Positions 12,901-22,500 of a stretch of 64,000 nucleotides of DNA are shown piece after piece (the stretch's first letter is position 1; the number at the start of each line of letters is the position of its first letter). The translations under genes and the position numbers were made by a program. The stretch lies in contig NC_069085.1 of assembly GCF_947172395.1 (NCBI RefSeq), positions 4,372,112 to 4,436,111 of the forward strand, given 5' to 3'. The DNA comes from Bicyclus anynana. Its lineage: Eukaryota; Arthropoda; Insecta; Lepidoptera; Nymphalidae. The notes below the pieces were generated by a model. It did no database searches and was not told the origin of the DNA. It saw only the letters and a program-made list of their open reading frames with translations.

Positions 12901-15900
12901 AGGCTTCGGTTAGGTTACCACCCGGCAAAGACGTACCGCCAAGCGATTTAGCGTTCCGGTACGATGCCGTGTAACCGAAAGGGGTGTGGATTTTCATCCT
13001 CCTAACAAGTTAACCCGCTTCCGTCTCAGATTGCATCATCACTTGCCACTTACGAGATTGTCGTCAAGGGGTAACTTGTAAAGAATAAAAATAAGCACAA
13101 TGATCTCGAGCCGCCAGCATCCAGCGGCTCCCTGCAACCAAGATAAGCGCTTTCGAGACAACACATTCATCAATTTATAAAACACGAATGTTTGTCAGTC
13201 AGTATAACTATCTAACTAACTTTAAAAAGAGCGTGTCCTTTTAAAGTTAGTTAGGTAGTTATATAGTTTATTGGGTAGCTGGTGGTGGTTTTAATGATAC
13301 CACAGAAAACATATGTGTATAAGTTTATATTACAAAGCGCGTAGCTCGGTCACCTACTTATGTACTTTCTTTTATTTCAATAGAAGCGTACCTACATACA
13401 AGCGTACTTTGTATTACAAGCGTTTACAAAACACCGAACATTTGCTTGATTATCACTATCAGTGTATCGTGGACGGTGACGTAACAATTAACAAGCAACG
13501 ACCTTGAACACCACTCATTTATGTCAACTAATTTTGTTCACATGTTCTACAGTATAAATGCGTCTTTATCTAATTAAAAACACCATGAAAAAACAAGAAC
13601 TTCTTTACATAAGGAGCAATAAAATTGTATTGAAATAAATAATATCGGTTTTGGCCAATATAAAAAAATTGTCGCTAACCGCTTTTCTCCTACAAATAAT
13701 CGCAGAATCCCAGGCGTGGGTACGACAATAGGGATGATGACAGTTTTTTAAATTGTATACATATAAGTAAATTAGGGGTATGCTATAATAATAGTAAAGC
13801 AATTTTGTAAAAGTAACAGGATATCTGCGATCATTACTTTCGGAGCTACAGGGATTTAAAGGGCCAGATTTGCGGCACCGCCACGGATCCCTGAAAAACG
13901 CCCCATACAAAATGGTACGATTTAATGACGTCGGAGATCATAATGATCGTTAGATTTGTATGGGCGGTCAAACAAAATTACTAATATCTTTGTTATTTGT
14001 GCGTTTATATTTATAGTTCATGTATTGAAAAATTATACGTTTAATGTAAGGAAGCTAAAATTTAATTTGCAAATATCCAGACAATCTTTGTTTTTTATGT
14101 ATAAATAAGTTAACATTGACCTATGGGCTATGGGCTGGGACAACTCCGACGTATAAATAGACGTAAGGCCGGTTTAAAATCAATTAAACCATTCCATTTA
14201 AAACTAAAAAACCCGTTTAAAACCAAAAAGAAAAAACATTTCTTTTTATTGATTTTTTAACTACCTAATTAAAACCAAATACGATGTCAAATGACCACAA
14301 TTTATCATTTATCTATACTTATAATAATAATATTTGAAGTATAAAACACATTTATTTTATTTTCGTAGTCGAGTTTTAAACCGTTGAAAATGGTTTAAAA
14401 CTGCAGAATTTTATTTAAAACGTTCTTTTATTTAAATCGGTTTTTTTTTCTCATATATACTCCGACGCCATAAGACAGATTTTTGTCTAGTGGTCGCATG
14501 TTATAGCTGGCACCTCTGTGACGAGAGAAAGACGAGACTAGCTGTTCTCCCACAACGCTCTCTTTTATCCCAACACAACGAAAGAGAGATTTCAGATCCC
14601 GTCGCTGGGGCGCTGCGAATCTTAACATACGAGTAGTTTAAAATTAGGTCGTTTATGCTGTTTGTTTAAAACTGCGCAACCAAATTAACTTTTTTTTAGA
14701 TATTGATTTTTATACATATAGTTTGGCAATAATTTCCACAAGTGCAAAGTCGTGAGTTTCAACTAGTCTATAACATAAAAATTAATCTTGAATCTTCCTA
14801 AGCGCACGAGAACGGCGGAACCGATTTTGCAAATTCTTTTTTTAGAATACTCCTTGAAGTGCGAAGGTGGTTCTTACGTTTTTTTTGGTATAGGTTAGGT
14901 AGGGGTAGGGTAGGGATAGACCGTGTCCGCTAGTGTGAAATTTAAAAAAAAACAAAATAACTTACCCAGTGTGACCCTTCAACGTCGTGACTAGTGTTGC
15001 ACAGTTATTATCTAACTTTAACATCGTTATCTGGCCGCTGTAATCGCCTATGAACGCGTATTTTGACTGTGAATCGAATCTGATTACAGTTGTTAATGAA
15101 ATATTGTTAAATAATGGACAAATTTAAATCGTCTATAGTGAAATTTAACCCATATAAGACAGGCACGCTGAAAAATCTGTTAAAAGAAAGAGGACAATAT
15201 AGAAAATGTATAGGTATTCACACACAAGTCAAGTCATCATATGATTTTTCTTAAAGATATAATATTATTTATCACACGAAAGTTTGTATTTGTTACTTCT
15301 GCACAGCACAACTACTGAACCAATGCAGCTGCAAATAAAAATGGAGATATTAACGCATAGGCTACTTGTTATTACAATATTCTCAGGAGGATGGCTTCCA
15401 CACTAGTGAAACTGTGGGCCAAAGCTAGTAAATCATAGTTGTAATTTTCGGAAAATATAATTTCCTGTGAGTCAAGCTTTTTTTCTGCTGTAAGGAAGGA
15501 AAATTTATATACATATTTATTTTTTGTTTGTCTCAAAAACGTGAATTCATATTTGTTTTGTTTAAAAGATATTAAATATTCTCTGAGAAATGAAGTTATT
15601 ATATTCTAAAAGACATTTCTTTTCTGGCTTCAGTGAAGTGAAATAGTAATAATATTTAGAGGTGAAGCCATATAATAAGCCTGTATCATTCACCAGTAAA
15701 ATAAAAGACTCATAATTTACTTAAATAATTTGGTTCAGCAGTTTTAAATAGATAAGTAAAGCAGTTATCATTATATGCCTATTTAAATGGTCCAAAATGG
15801 GATCCTCTCTTATTACAGGAAAGGATATTTATAACTTAGACCCACCATACTTTTACAATGCAGGTTGATTAATATATTTATTAACCAACTGGTTAATAAA

Positions 15901-18900
15901 TATATATCTACTTTTGCAAGATGCGAAATAATTTATTACATAAATTACTAGTTATGGTATTTAAATTATTTAAATAATACAAATAAAATTATGTAATTGT
16001 ATAGTCATTATATAAAAGTAAAAAGAATTAATTAGATACTAATTCAAGGCAGACTTTATATTATACCTACTGATTAACCAGGCATGGGAATATTTATAAA
16101 TAAGATACAATAATACCATTTAAGTATTTCATAAACCTTAAACTAAAATTATAATTTAACATTCAAATATTATATTACGAGTACATAAAAGATGGAGATA
16201 ATAAGTTAATTAAAAGTTATAATTAATAATATATATTTAAGAGATATATGTAGAACATTTTATAATACAACAATACAATTGCCGAGTTCCTTGCCAGCTC
16301 ATGAAGAAATGTTAATTCAGTATGTTATTGGCAATATAGCTGTACTCATAACTGGCTACAACCATAACTCACTGTCAAATGAAGTCAAATTTGTTTATTT
16401 TTAACTGACTTCAAAAAAAAAAGGTCCTCAATTCAATGCATATGTTTTTTTTATGTTGGTTACCTCATAACTCATTTACTTCCAGATTGGTCCCATTTCA
16501 TTTTCATGAAAATCGGTTTAGTAATTTTGTATTACAATCAAAATAACTGAAATATGTCTTTGAAGTCAGTTCCATTTTTATGTTAAAAATATTGTAGAGG
16601 CTTAGTTTACAATAATTATGATAATGATAAAGTTATCATTGTCATAATCATCAAGTTTTACTATTTTATCCCGGTGTGGAAGGGAGATGCTGAAAAGAAC
16701 CAACAAGACAATCAGTCAAATGAATATTAGACAAGCTATACTTTATAATGCTTAAAAAAGGATACTGTAAAGCAGTGCACCATGCCTCAAAGGAATAGCC
16801 ACCAATTCTCCTTCCAGTTTCACTGCAGTGGTAGGCAAATAACTTGTCTCGACTCACTGACAACACCCACTCACAGCTCAAGGAAAACACCACCGCTGTA
16901 ACTCTGGCCGTGTGCGCCAAGTATTCCCTAGTCTGAACAAGCAAATGAAAACTTAATCATCATTATCAACCCATATTCGGCTCACTGCTGAGCTCGAGTC
17001 TCCTCTCTGAATGTGAGGGGTTAGGCCAATAGTCCACCACGCTGGCCTAATGCGGATTGGCAGACTTCACACACACAGAGAATTAAGAAAATTCTCTGGT
17101 ATGCAGGTTTCCTCACTATGTTTTCCTTCACCGTTTGAGACACGTGATATTTAATTTCTTAAAATGCACACAACTGAAAAGTTGGAGGTGCATGCCCCGG
17201 ACAGGATTTGAACTCACACCCTCCAGAATCTGAGGCAGAGGTCATATCTACTGGGCTATCACGGCTATATCGGAAAACTTAATAGTGACCAAAGATTGTA
17301 TAGAATGAAACATTATTGTGGTATAATATTATCGGAGAAAATGTTATTCATGTTCATTGTGACATTGAAAAAATTCTATCCAATTAATCTAAATTACTTT
17401 GCATACAACTGTATAATTACAAATCCTAAGTTACAACAGTTTCTATCAGATTCATTTAACATGTATGAATGATCAATCTGACCCGCTCAAAACTATTTTA
17501 CATCTTTCATTCATTCATAATTTGGGTACAAAAAATTTACATGTAAATTGATGAAAAAATGTTGCCACCAATTATATTAAATTAAAAAAACAAAATCATT
17601 TGACAAGGTCCACATAACAACCTAGGATAGGTTGTTATGTGGACCTTGTGTGTGTCCTAATAAATTAATTAGCACACCTATTGCTAATTAATATATTTAT
17701 CTATACTATTATCTATATTATAAAGAGGAAAGATTTGATTGTTTGTTTGCATTGAATAAATGAAACTAACTGATTTAGAAAATTCTTTTACTGTTGGAAG
17801 CTACACTATCTCAGGGTGCTAGGCTATATGTTATCCCCATTTCCCTACAGGAATGGTAACTATGTGGATGAAGCATGATGTTTGCTAGTTATCCTATAAT
17901 TTTACAATCTATTTACTTACTGGGTTTATTCTATTACAGTCTGCGGCAAGTGTGAACTCAGAAATAGTGCCATTTTCTTGTCCTATGAATAGCTGTCTTG
18001 TTTCTGGTGTGTAAAACATTGATGTGCATCCTGATGGCATGTACTGACAAATACTCGGCCAGTATTGTCCTGAATCTCTTTTGAGCCATACTCGGACTGT
18101 CCTAAGAACCAAATGATGTTGGTTTAGTACAAATTACACTTTCAAAATTGACAAAACACAGGATGGGGAAATAGGAAAGCAAAGTAGTAAATTAATTAAA
18201 TGTAACCAAATGCCAAGGAATGTTTTGATCCACTAGTTACAATATCAACTTGCCCCACCTTAATCCCTAGCTATTACCTGACAATGGTTTTGAACCATGA
18301 GTTTTCTGATAATAAACCTTCTTAATATTCAGAGCTACATAATATCAACAATCAAACAGTAAAACTGATGTACAATATTCACAAAACACACTGTTTTATC
18401 ATATTGTGTTGTTTTATTAACTTTATTAATATTTATTCCACAATTATAATTACCTATTATAAGACTTGAATTAATAATAGAAGCATATATTTTTCAATTT
18501 CTGTGTTGCATGTAATATACTATACTGAAAAAACACTTGTCTAGTCCCCCAACCTACTTTACATACACACACAGCACAGCCCACTCACATAAGTTACAAA
18601 ATTTGCACAATAAACATGTGTGATGTGTCCTGTTCAACTTTCAACTAGTTGTTTACATAGTAAGTCGTACTAATTACGGCCACAATGTAAAATAATATGT
18701 GAAACTCCGATATATTGTGACAATATACAAGACTTGCATGTTGAATGACCTTTACGAATAGTGATGAATTATTCATGCAAATTCAATGTGAGAGACTTTT
18801 AATCAGAGATGTGCACTTATATACTTAATAGGCTTAATAAAATGCTAATAGATCCCATACTTATCGTCGCAAACACTAATAACTCCGTCTTCGCCAGGGA

Positions 18901-19021
18901 TTACTACCGCCGCGTTCACGTCGTCCGTGCAACCTTCCAATTTATTAAGAAGTGCCGGCTTTTTCGTTGTAGAAAACCTGTCGTTCGGTGTCCTAGGTGC
19001 GGGTTTAATTTCAGCAGCCAT
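963..19021 (-). CDS. WDFY2: WD repeat and FYVE domain-containing protein 2 (complete, 9 exons)
   Basis: Exons in order: 18861-19021, 17921-18101, 16766-16932, 14966-15079, 12579-12704, 11135-11331, one FYVE exon (4592-4733, 4431-4572 or 4270-4411), 2332-2440 and 963-1022. All junctions are GT-AG and phase-consistent, giving 418 codons; human WDFY2 has about 400. The start MAAEIKP matches the vertebrate start. WD40 blades follow (RVWLKRDSGQYWPS, VFSLSCEWVLSVSRDK, IVWDIGGQKGTAYELQGH). The FYVE domain then begins with CQLC at the end of exon 6 and continues with RQHHCRWCG, AVCGAC and RVCAAC in exon 7, so all eight zinc ligands are present. A last WD blade (VIK then VWDIS) closes the protein. In the known family, FYVE binds PI3P on early endosomes and the WD propeller scaffolds signalling kinases. 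The terminal exon is short and was placed by phase and the VWD motif. Confidence 0.93.
1082..1205. mobile_element. Hairpin MITE, family H1, copy 1
   Basis: Perfect 30-bp inverted repeat (1082-1111 with 1176-1205) around a 64-bp centre. A diverged copy lies at about 20197-20300 in a Noc2 intron. It is in the last WDFY2 intron. Confidence 0.85.
1615..1697. mobile_element. Hairpin MITE, family H2, copy 1
   Basis: Near-palindrome of about 83 bp with arms TATACTCAGAGGCACAATTA and its complement. A second copy is at 40945-41027. Confidence 0.85.
2498..3000 (+). mobile_element. Dispersed non-autonomous DNA element, family D1, copy 1
   Basis: About 500 bp with ends GGGGATGATGAC and GTCATCATCCC. It shares the GATCCGCGGCAGCGCCGCAA and GTAGCTCCGAAAGTAATGAT blocks with copies at 13731 and 50973. 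Confidence 0.85.
3046..3452. mobile_element. MITE with AAAGGAGATGGTCCA inverted ends
   Basis: A 15-bp inverted end pair (3047 onward, and 3438-3452) bounds about 400 bp of AT-rich sequence. Lies in a WDFY2 intron, next to another repeat at 2498-3000. Confidence 0.8.
3857..3975. repeat. 115-bp repeat shared with 11366-11480
   Basis: CACAAAATCACTAACGCGAC through CAAGTTATCAAATACCCT recurs at 11366-11470. The two copies lie on either side of the FYVE exons and the exon 6 region of WDFY2. Confidence 0.8.
4250..4733 (-). repeat. Tandem triplication of the FYVE exon (161-bp unit)
   Basis: Three copies of a 161-bp unit lie head to tail. Each has a 142-bp FYVE exon (4592-4733, 4431-4572, 4270-4411), its own CAG acceptor and its own GTGAGT donor. 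A degraded start of a fourth unit is seen near 4250-4265. The copies look identical by eye, so the event is young, or the assembly expanded it. Gaps between copies are only 19 bp, too short to splice as introns. An exon of 142 bp shifts the frame if two copies are joined. A normal transcript should therefore use exactly one copy. Confidence 0.92.
5050..6216 (+). CDS. Element 1 ORF1, gag-like RNA-binding protein
   Basis: A 388-codon ORF. It has a basic, low-complexity N-terminus. A folded domain starts near residue 78 (PPIVVEVNKDW), like the gag domain that precedes zinc knuckles in Jockey-type ORF1 proteins. Three CCHC-type knuckles follow: CFRCQGFGHSSKNC (233-246), CVKCTESHLTIDC (252-264) and CCNCGENHPANFRKC (275-289). 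ORF1 proteins of this clade bind element RNA to form the particle used in retrotransposition. No stop or frameshift is seen. The stop overlaps the start of ORF2 by 8 nt, as in translation-coupled pairs. Confidence 0.92.
   Translation: MDRYLCRSNSVGKRPRETLPGTSEWEIPKRSARPAEFNSMAPLNTTNRFSTLTTDSSDLTAKRLQDATIARKNSDRTPPIVVEVNKDWTHEFLKTLISRYNQNFHLQYRGRNKVAVICYSQDSHEAVKKGLKSENVPYHTFSRKDERTSKAVIYGLPAYVEEYLKEELTSLGFANVIVRKMKVPDDRRTTCPPFFVQLPPGSDIKRFKQIKYISNCVVQIRKYQANNIYGTQCFRCQGFGHSSKNCNLTPRCVKCTESHLTIDCPKKDRSQQAQCCNCGENHPANFRKCNERQKYLRILQEKKINIQTSLKSQKITPQNKVDGRPWSNVVAGGNQEPTPHVSPDINNQATSDILIILKAIQNIKEEFIACKSMMDKVILILTHLGQYV
6209..8920 (+). CDS. Element 1 ORF2, endonuclease and reverse transcriptase
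   Basis: A 903-codon ORF, the usual Jockey length. The N-terminal apurinic-type endonuclease has WNADGIR, CETRIS and MGDLNTKHPYWN. The usual SDH near residue 215 reads SNH (AAC codon), a possible loss of a conserved acid. The reverse transcriptase has RKAPGIDGLSN, SYRPISLLPSLGKLFE, NEQFGFRRYHST, LLDIEKAFDSVWH, GVPQGSILGP, the catalytic YADD near residue 670, and KYLGVLIDNKVNW. No RNase H domain was recognised, as expected for Jockey. The ORF starts at ATG 6209, overlapping the ORF1 stop. Apart from the SNH it looks intact, so the copy is young. Confidence 0.94.
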   Translation: MYDCNKLRILSWNADGIRTKIIELQDLVRSLDIDIIGICETRISPNVHLNTPGFHCYRRDKLAEGRGQGVAILIKSDIPHVPINLPRTHNLECTGIQVSLSGKHVAFIAAYQSPNLPLLCSDLDIIIDRYPSFVLMGDLNTKHPYWNCPAANLRGRVLFNHMINKEYDIFAPSTPTLVHYNSSYTPTTPDVVIAKGINVIADMETFSCLSSNHFPIFFTVGGKFSRKSFKTYNFKNADWAKYRKYINENISLIIAPFKCSTEIDSNIEHLTKIITSARDHSVPVITVINTIKLPRRIRKIIKIKNSYRRTSLKVQDKSVKKYLLSEFNRLQYVINYEIKKFNDNIWSRKLAKVDNPSSDLPRLIKSLNPKLNIIPPLQITENSLTSSTEEQCEVLAEAFLANMNITSSWFSESEAEVAEAVTKLNVVNSITIKDLVRPSQIRKLLNKLKSRKAPGIDGLSNILLKNLPQKCLVLLTKIFNGCLLLNYYPSQWKVAKMIAIKKPGKDASLASSYRPISLLPSLGKLFESIILTRLQKVTNNLIINEQFGFRRYHSTTHQLARVAEHVVHGLNQGKCTGMILLDIEKAFDSVWHEGLLHKLIINDVPTGLVKLVQSYLTNRSFAVIIDDHKSSLKSIPAGVPQGSILGPFLFSLYLNDIPKQPHTHLAIYADDTASYTTSEDCDLIVGRLQLSLELLSSYFNKWKLKLNSDKTESIMFTRKRTLPTKTIKIGNLVIPWKRHIKYLGVLIDNKVNWCKNIDSLISKGTKAINALHPILSRKSKLSAKTKLKAYSTLVRPCITYAAPVWCSISETRYCKLQVIQNKALKISYNTPFRTNLKKLHDQLKYPLLKDYILKLSRNFYVHNNPIHPNILVSSIGRSRLKTLSYASTYNKYRLPHHYFLGDS
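10182..11093. repeat. Second copy of the 912-bp tandem duplication (empty site)
   Basis: This uninterrupted copy ends 42 bp before WDFY2 exon 6 (11135-11331, the exon with the first FYVE cysteines). It holds the empty insertion site of element 1 near 10292-10303. A 60-codon minus-strand ORF repeated in both copies has no recognisable domain and is probably chance. Confidence 0.93.
11366..11480. repeat. 115-bp repeat shared with 3857-3975
   Basis: Second copy, 35 bp upstream (in gene sense) of WDFY2 exon 11135-11331. It differs from the first copy by a few bases. Confidence 0.8.
11825..12110 (-). mobile_element. tRNA-like SINE, family S1
   Basis: One of about ten copies. Reverse-oriented: it starts at a T-run with ATTCTTTACAAG and ends at the tRNA-like head (CAGCCGGGGATTGAACC). 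Other copies: 12786-13093 (+), 25425-25600 (-, partial), 29732-29850 (-, partial), 39990-40197 (+), 47428-47748 (-), 51964-52056 (-, head only), 55985-56278 (+), 57043-57212 (-) and 58565-58826 (+, diverged). The GGTTCGATCC-type B box marks a tRNA-derived promoter. Confidence 0.85.
12786..13093 (+). mobile_element. tRNA-like SINE, family S1
   Basis: Plus copy with head GGTCCTGGGTTCGATCC and tail GTAAAGAATAAAAATA. Together with 11825-12110 it brackets WDFY2 exon 12579-12704. Confidence 0.85.
13204..13262. repeat. Imperfect hairpin
   Basis: ATAACTATCTAACTAACTTT pairs with AAAGTTAGTTAGGTAGTTAT around a short loop. In a WDFY2 intron. Confidence 0.7.
13731..14125 (-). mobile_element. Dispersed non-autonomous DNA element, family D1, copy 2 (truncated)
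   Basis: Reverse-oriented copy starting at GGGATGATGACAG; the far end is lost. In a WDFY2 intron. Confidence 0.8.
14126..16765. other. WDFY2 introns with little recognisable content
   Basis: Apart from exon 14966-15079, this is AT-rich intron. A short palindromic repeat with CTCCGACG motifs lies at about 14145-14480. A retroposon-like piece (CGGCGGAACCGATTTTGC) lies near 14815. Nothing else was seen. Confidence 0.6.
16955..17272 (+). mobile_element. SINE-like repeat, family S2 (near full length)
   Basis: Starts CCCATATTCGGCTCACTGCT, then a CACCGTTTGAGACACGTGAT core, then a tRNA-like end with GGATTTGAACTCACACCCTC and GGGCTATCACGGC. Partial relatives: 4076-4240 (+), 46942-47103 (+), 55548-55850 (a minus part joined to a plus part) and 60468-60522 (-). 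Confidence 0.75.
17604..17648. repeat. Perfect 20-bp hairpin with 5-nt loop
   Basis: CAAGGTCCACATAACAACCT, loop AGGAT, then the exact complement. In a WDFY2 intron. Could be a tiny foldback remnant. Confidence 0.85.
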
Positions 19022-19515
19022 ATTTTACAATATAAAAAGCAAATAAACACTTTATTCGTCACTTCTTTCTGAGAACGAAAAAGAAAACGTCATTATCATT
19101 TTGACATTCCGGACTCCGGTTTCTTTCTTTACTTACTCGTTCGTTAATCATTGTACGATGAGCAAGTCGATTCAGCAAAACAATAAAAAAAAATTAAAAT
19201 ATTTTATTAAGCAATTAAAAATCAAATAATTTATACTCAGTAATTTCATCAATCTATCCATTAATTGTGTAATAATAAAGCTTAGCTGATGCAAAAACGC
19301 TTGTTTTTCAAACAAATCTTTAATTTTCAATTTGTTGACAATATGTCGTTGTCAATGTCAATTCAATTGTCATTTGTGACATTTATCGTTTGTCAGTTTA
19401 CAAAATTGTTAAAACCACGAGGTGTCGGTGTTTTGATTTTTATGAATGCGTTTTTAATTATATTATAATTTAAAACTATTTTTCCACTAAATTAATTTAT
19501 TATTATTAGATAAAT
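19022..19515. promoter_or_regulatory. Divergent promoter region between WDFY2 and Noc2
   Basis: The start codons of the two divergently transcribed genes are 494 bp apart, so both promoters must lie here unless upstream noncoding exons exist. The Noc2-proximal part (about 19330-19400) is dense in TGTCA or TGACA half-sites: TTGACA, TTGTCA, ATGTCA, TTGTCA, GTGACA and TTGTCA. Similar motifs occur near 19090-19105 on the WDFY2 side. No clear TATA box stands out. A shared promoter of two housekeeping-type genes is an inference from layout. Confidence 0.6.
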
Positions 19516-22500
19516 ATGCCGTCTATGAAGAAAGCAAAATTTAAACAACCCAAAATGCGTCAGAAAAGAGCAAAAAAAGAGGAAGAACCTCAAATCAATT
19601 CAGGTTAGTTATAGCACGATTTATTTTCTACAAAATCTATTAATATGGTCAAAAATGGCTGAAAATAAGCATATTCATAATCTTTTACAGATTCAGAAGA
19701 TGAAATGGACACCGAAGGACATAAAAAATCGTTGGAAAAGTTGAAAACAATTGATCCAGACTTTTACAATTTCCTCGAAGAAAATGACGAGAACCTTTTG
19801 AACTTTGAAGCAGATTCTGATGATGATAATTCAGAGAAAGCCGAGGATGACGAGAATGAGGACCAATTACATGTACCTGGAGCAATTACAGGCGACAGCG
19901 ATGAGAGCGATTTTGAAGTGTGTTTCTAATTTATACATAAACTAGCGGACGCCCGCACTTCATCATAAAATTCTATGTTTTACGAACTATGAATTTTTCC
20001 GGGTTATAAAGTAGCCTTCCTGTCTGTTCAATTTATCTGTATACTAAAACTCATCTAAATTGGTATGCAGTTTAGCTGTGAAAAATATCAATAATTAATG
20101 ATGATAACCAAATCATCATCATAGGTTTAACATGCTCTCTGAGCCATAGGAGTCTAATACCAATAACTTAGTAACTACAGTTTGTTTCATATTGGATGGT
20201 GCAGGTCACAGTTCGTTTCACTCTTGAAAGTTTGTCACAATTCACAATTATAGTATGTATTATGAACATCATACAGGCGACTGTCACCATACCCATGCTA
20301 TCTGAAAAACACTTGTTGGAAGAAATACCATAATCCAATGTAGGACTGAAACCCACAACTTGATCTAGTCTGATCACTGGATCAAAAAAATACAGTAATA
20401 AGAAGTCTAAATATTTTTAATATACAAGCATAACTAAAGTGTAAAAAGTATGGGGCAAGTCATTAAAGTTATTTACATTTTTACTTTTATTATTACTTTT
20501 AGGATGAAAAATCTAAACCAGTGCACGGTCGAATCACACTGAAGATGGTGTCACAATGGCAAGCAGAGTTACAGAGTGAGGGTAAAATTAAGCTAGCAAC
20601 TTTAACTACAGTTATAAAAGTTTTCAATGCTGCGATGTTGAGAGCCACAAGTGATGATGGCGCATCTAAAGGGGAATATAAAGTTGAAGGTAAGACAATT
20701 ATATTATCTTGGAATCTTAAATATTATGAGTGTTATTAATATGAGTATTAAACATAGCTAAAACGCACATGATACAACATTAGATTCTTGCTACCCAGTG
20801 CAAGCAATCAAACTGTAACCAAAATAAGACCTTAGAATGGCAGAGAATGACCTTGAGTGGAGTCACACACTTGTGAATGTTGTGGGTTAAAGGATCCTTT
20901 GACTGTTAACAAACACTCCCCTTTTCTACTGAAGTCATTCCCCTCGGCCTATCCCAAGTAATCCATAAAGAATTACCTAATAAGAAATGTTGACGGCTTG
21001 AACGCCACGAGCATACTGAAGCGGACCGTAAAACAAGCGTATTTGAGCGTAATAACGCAAGTTTTTGCCGTCAACCGATTGCTAGCACTCTTAAATCCCT
21101 ACTCTTTACGGAAACAAGTCGCGCCACCTAGCATCGGCACGAGCCAACACGAGATTGATTGACATCATATACGTCTCTGACTACTATTTCTTACACAATT
21201 TATAAGAAAAAATATAATTTAAAATAAATAAGTTGTGAAATGACATGCATTTTCTACCTTCATTTCTAATTTTTTTGATGGTAAACTTTTAGTAGGGTCG
21301 TAGTATAGTTGGACATACCCAATGTTGTGTCACATGAGTTTTAACTGTATTTTATAATAATTTTAATCTGTTTTAAATTCTGTAGTGAATCATTGAGCAA
21401 AAGTTTAGTGACCACTGTATGAAAAGAAAAATCAAAAATATTGGTCATTCATTTTGGTGGGACAAAAGAGAGTAATATTTTTGATTCTGCCACTATTGTT
21501 TAAAATCTTCATTCTTCAAGCCTTGGGCACTTGACCAAGTTGACATTGCGCATAGATTGGTTGATAATAATGTTTTTTGCTTGTCACAAGATATTGATTT
21601 TGGCATATCCTAGGCCTGCAAGTACCAAATATCTATAGTCAACAACTTTGTTTGTAATCATTATTTGAATTAAGGAGCATTGCACCAAATATCTACAATT
21701 AGTTAGACCTAAATTAGTAATTAGTTAGACCTAAAATATTGTCTTAAACAGGTTGTTAAAGTCTGTAGTTGCTCCTACTGTAGTTGCTAGGATTAAAATC
21801 TTCTAACAATAATTTCAATACTTACACATATTTTACCTGCTGATTCTCTAAGTACTTATTACATCTCTCATTTATTTATTACTTCTTTTTTTTTAATTTT
21901 TAACAATATAAATATAAAATACAAAACATTATTAAAAATTTATAAAAAAATTCACCCTCCCGCTGCGGGAAATTTGAGTGTCCAAGCAACCGGTGGTCAG
22001 GGCTCCAGAGTGAGGAACCTCCTCACAATACGCGCCGTCTCAAGAATCACTGCCTTTTGTATCCGACTCTTGATCCAACAGTTAAGCGAAAGCTTCTTAA
22101 GGTGTTGGTCGAAGCTTTTCACTATAAGACCATTGACCATTGACCATTTACATTATTGTTACATTTGCTTGTAAAAATGATAGAAATGAATATAACCTAA
22201 ACAATTAATTTGCTGCGACTTATGTTAAGTTCACTGTGGGTGAAACCACAGGGCATCTGCTAGTAATGTATACAGGTAGATTTAGGTAAGTTTTAGTCTA
22301 ATATTTTGTTTTGTTTTACATACTACCTTATTGACATCTCAAACATTGTTTTTTAGGTTCATCAATCTTCAACTCTGTAATACAAATGTGTGTATTATAC
22401 TTACCAGCTGCAATTAAAAAGTACCTAGGCACCGAACAGTCTGGCAAGGACCCAAAGAAATGCAAACACTATGTGAAAATCAAGGGACCATTGCTTGCAT

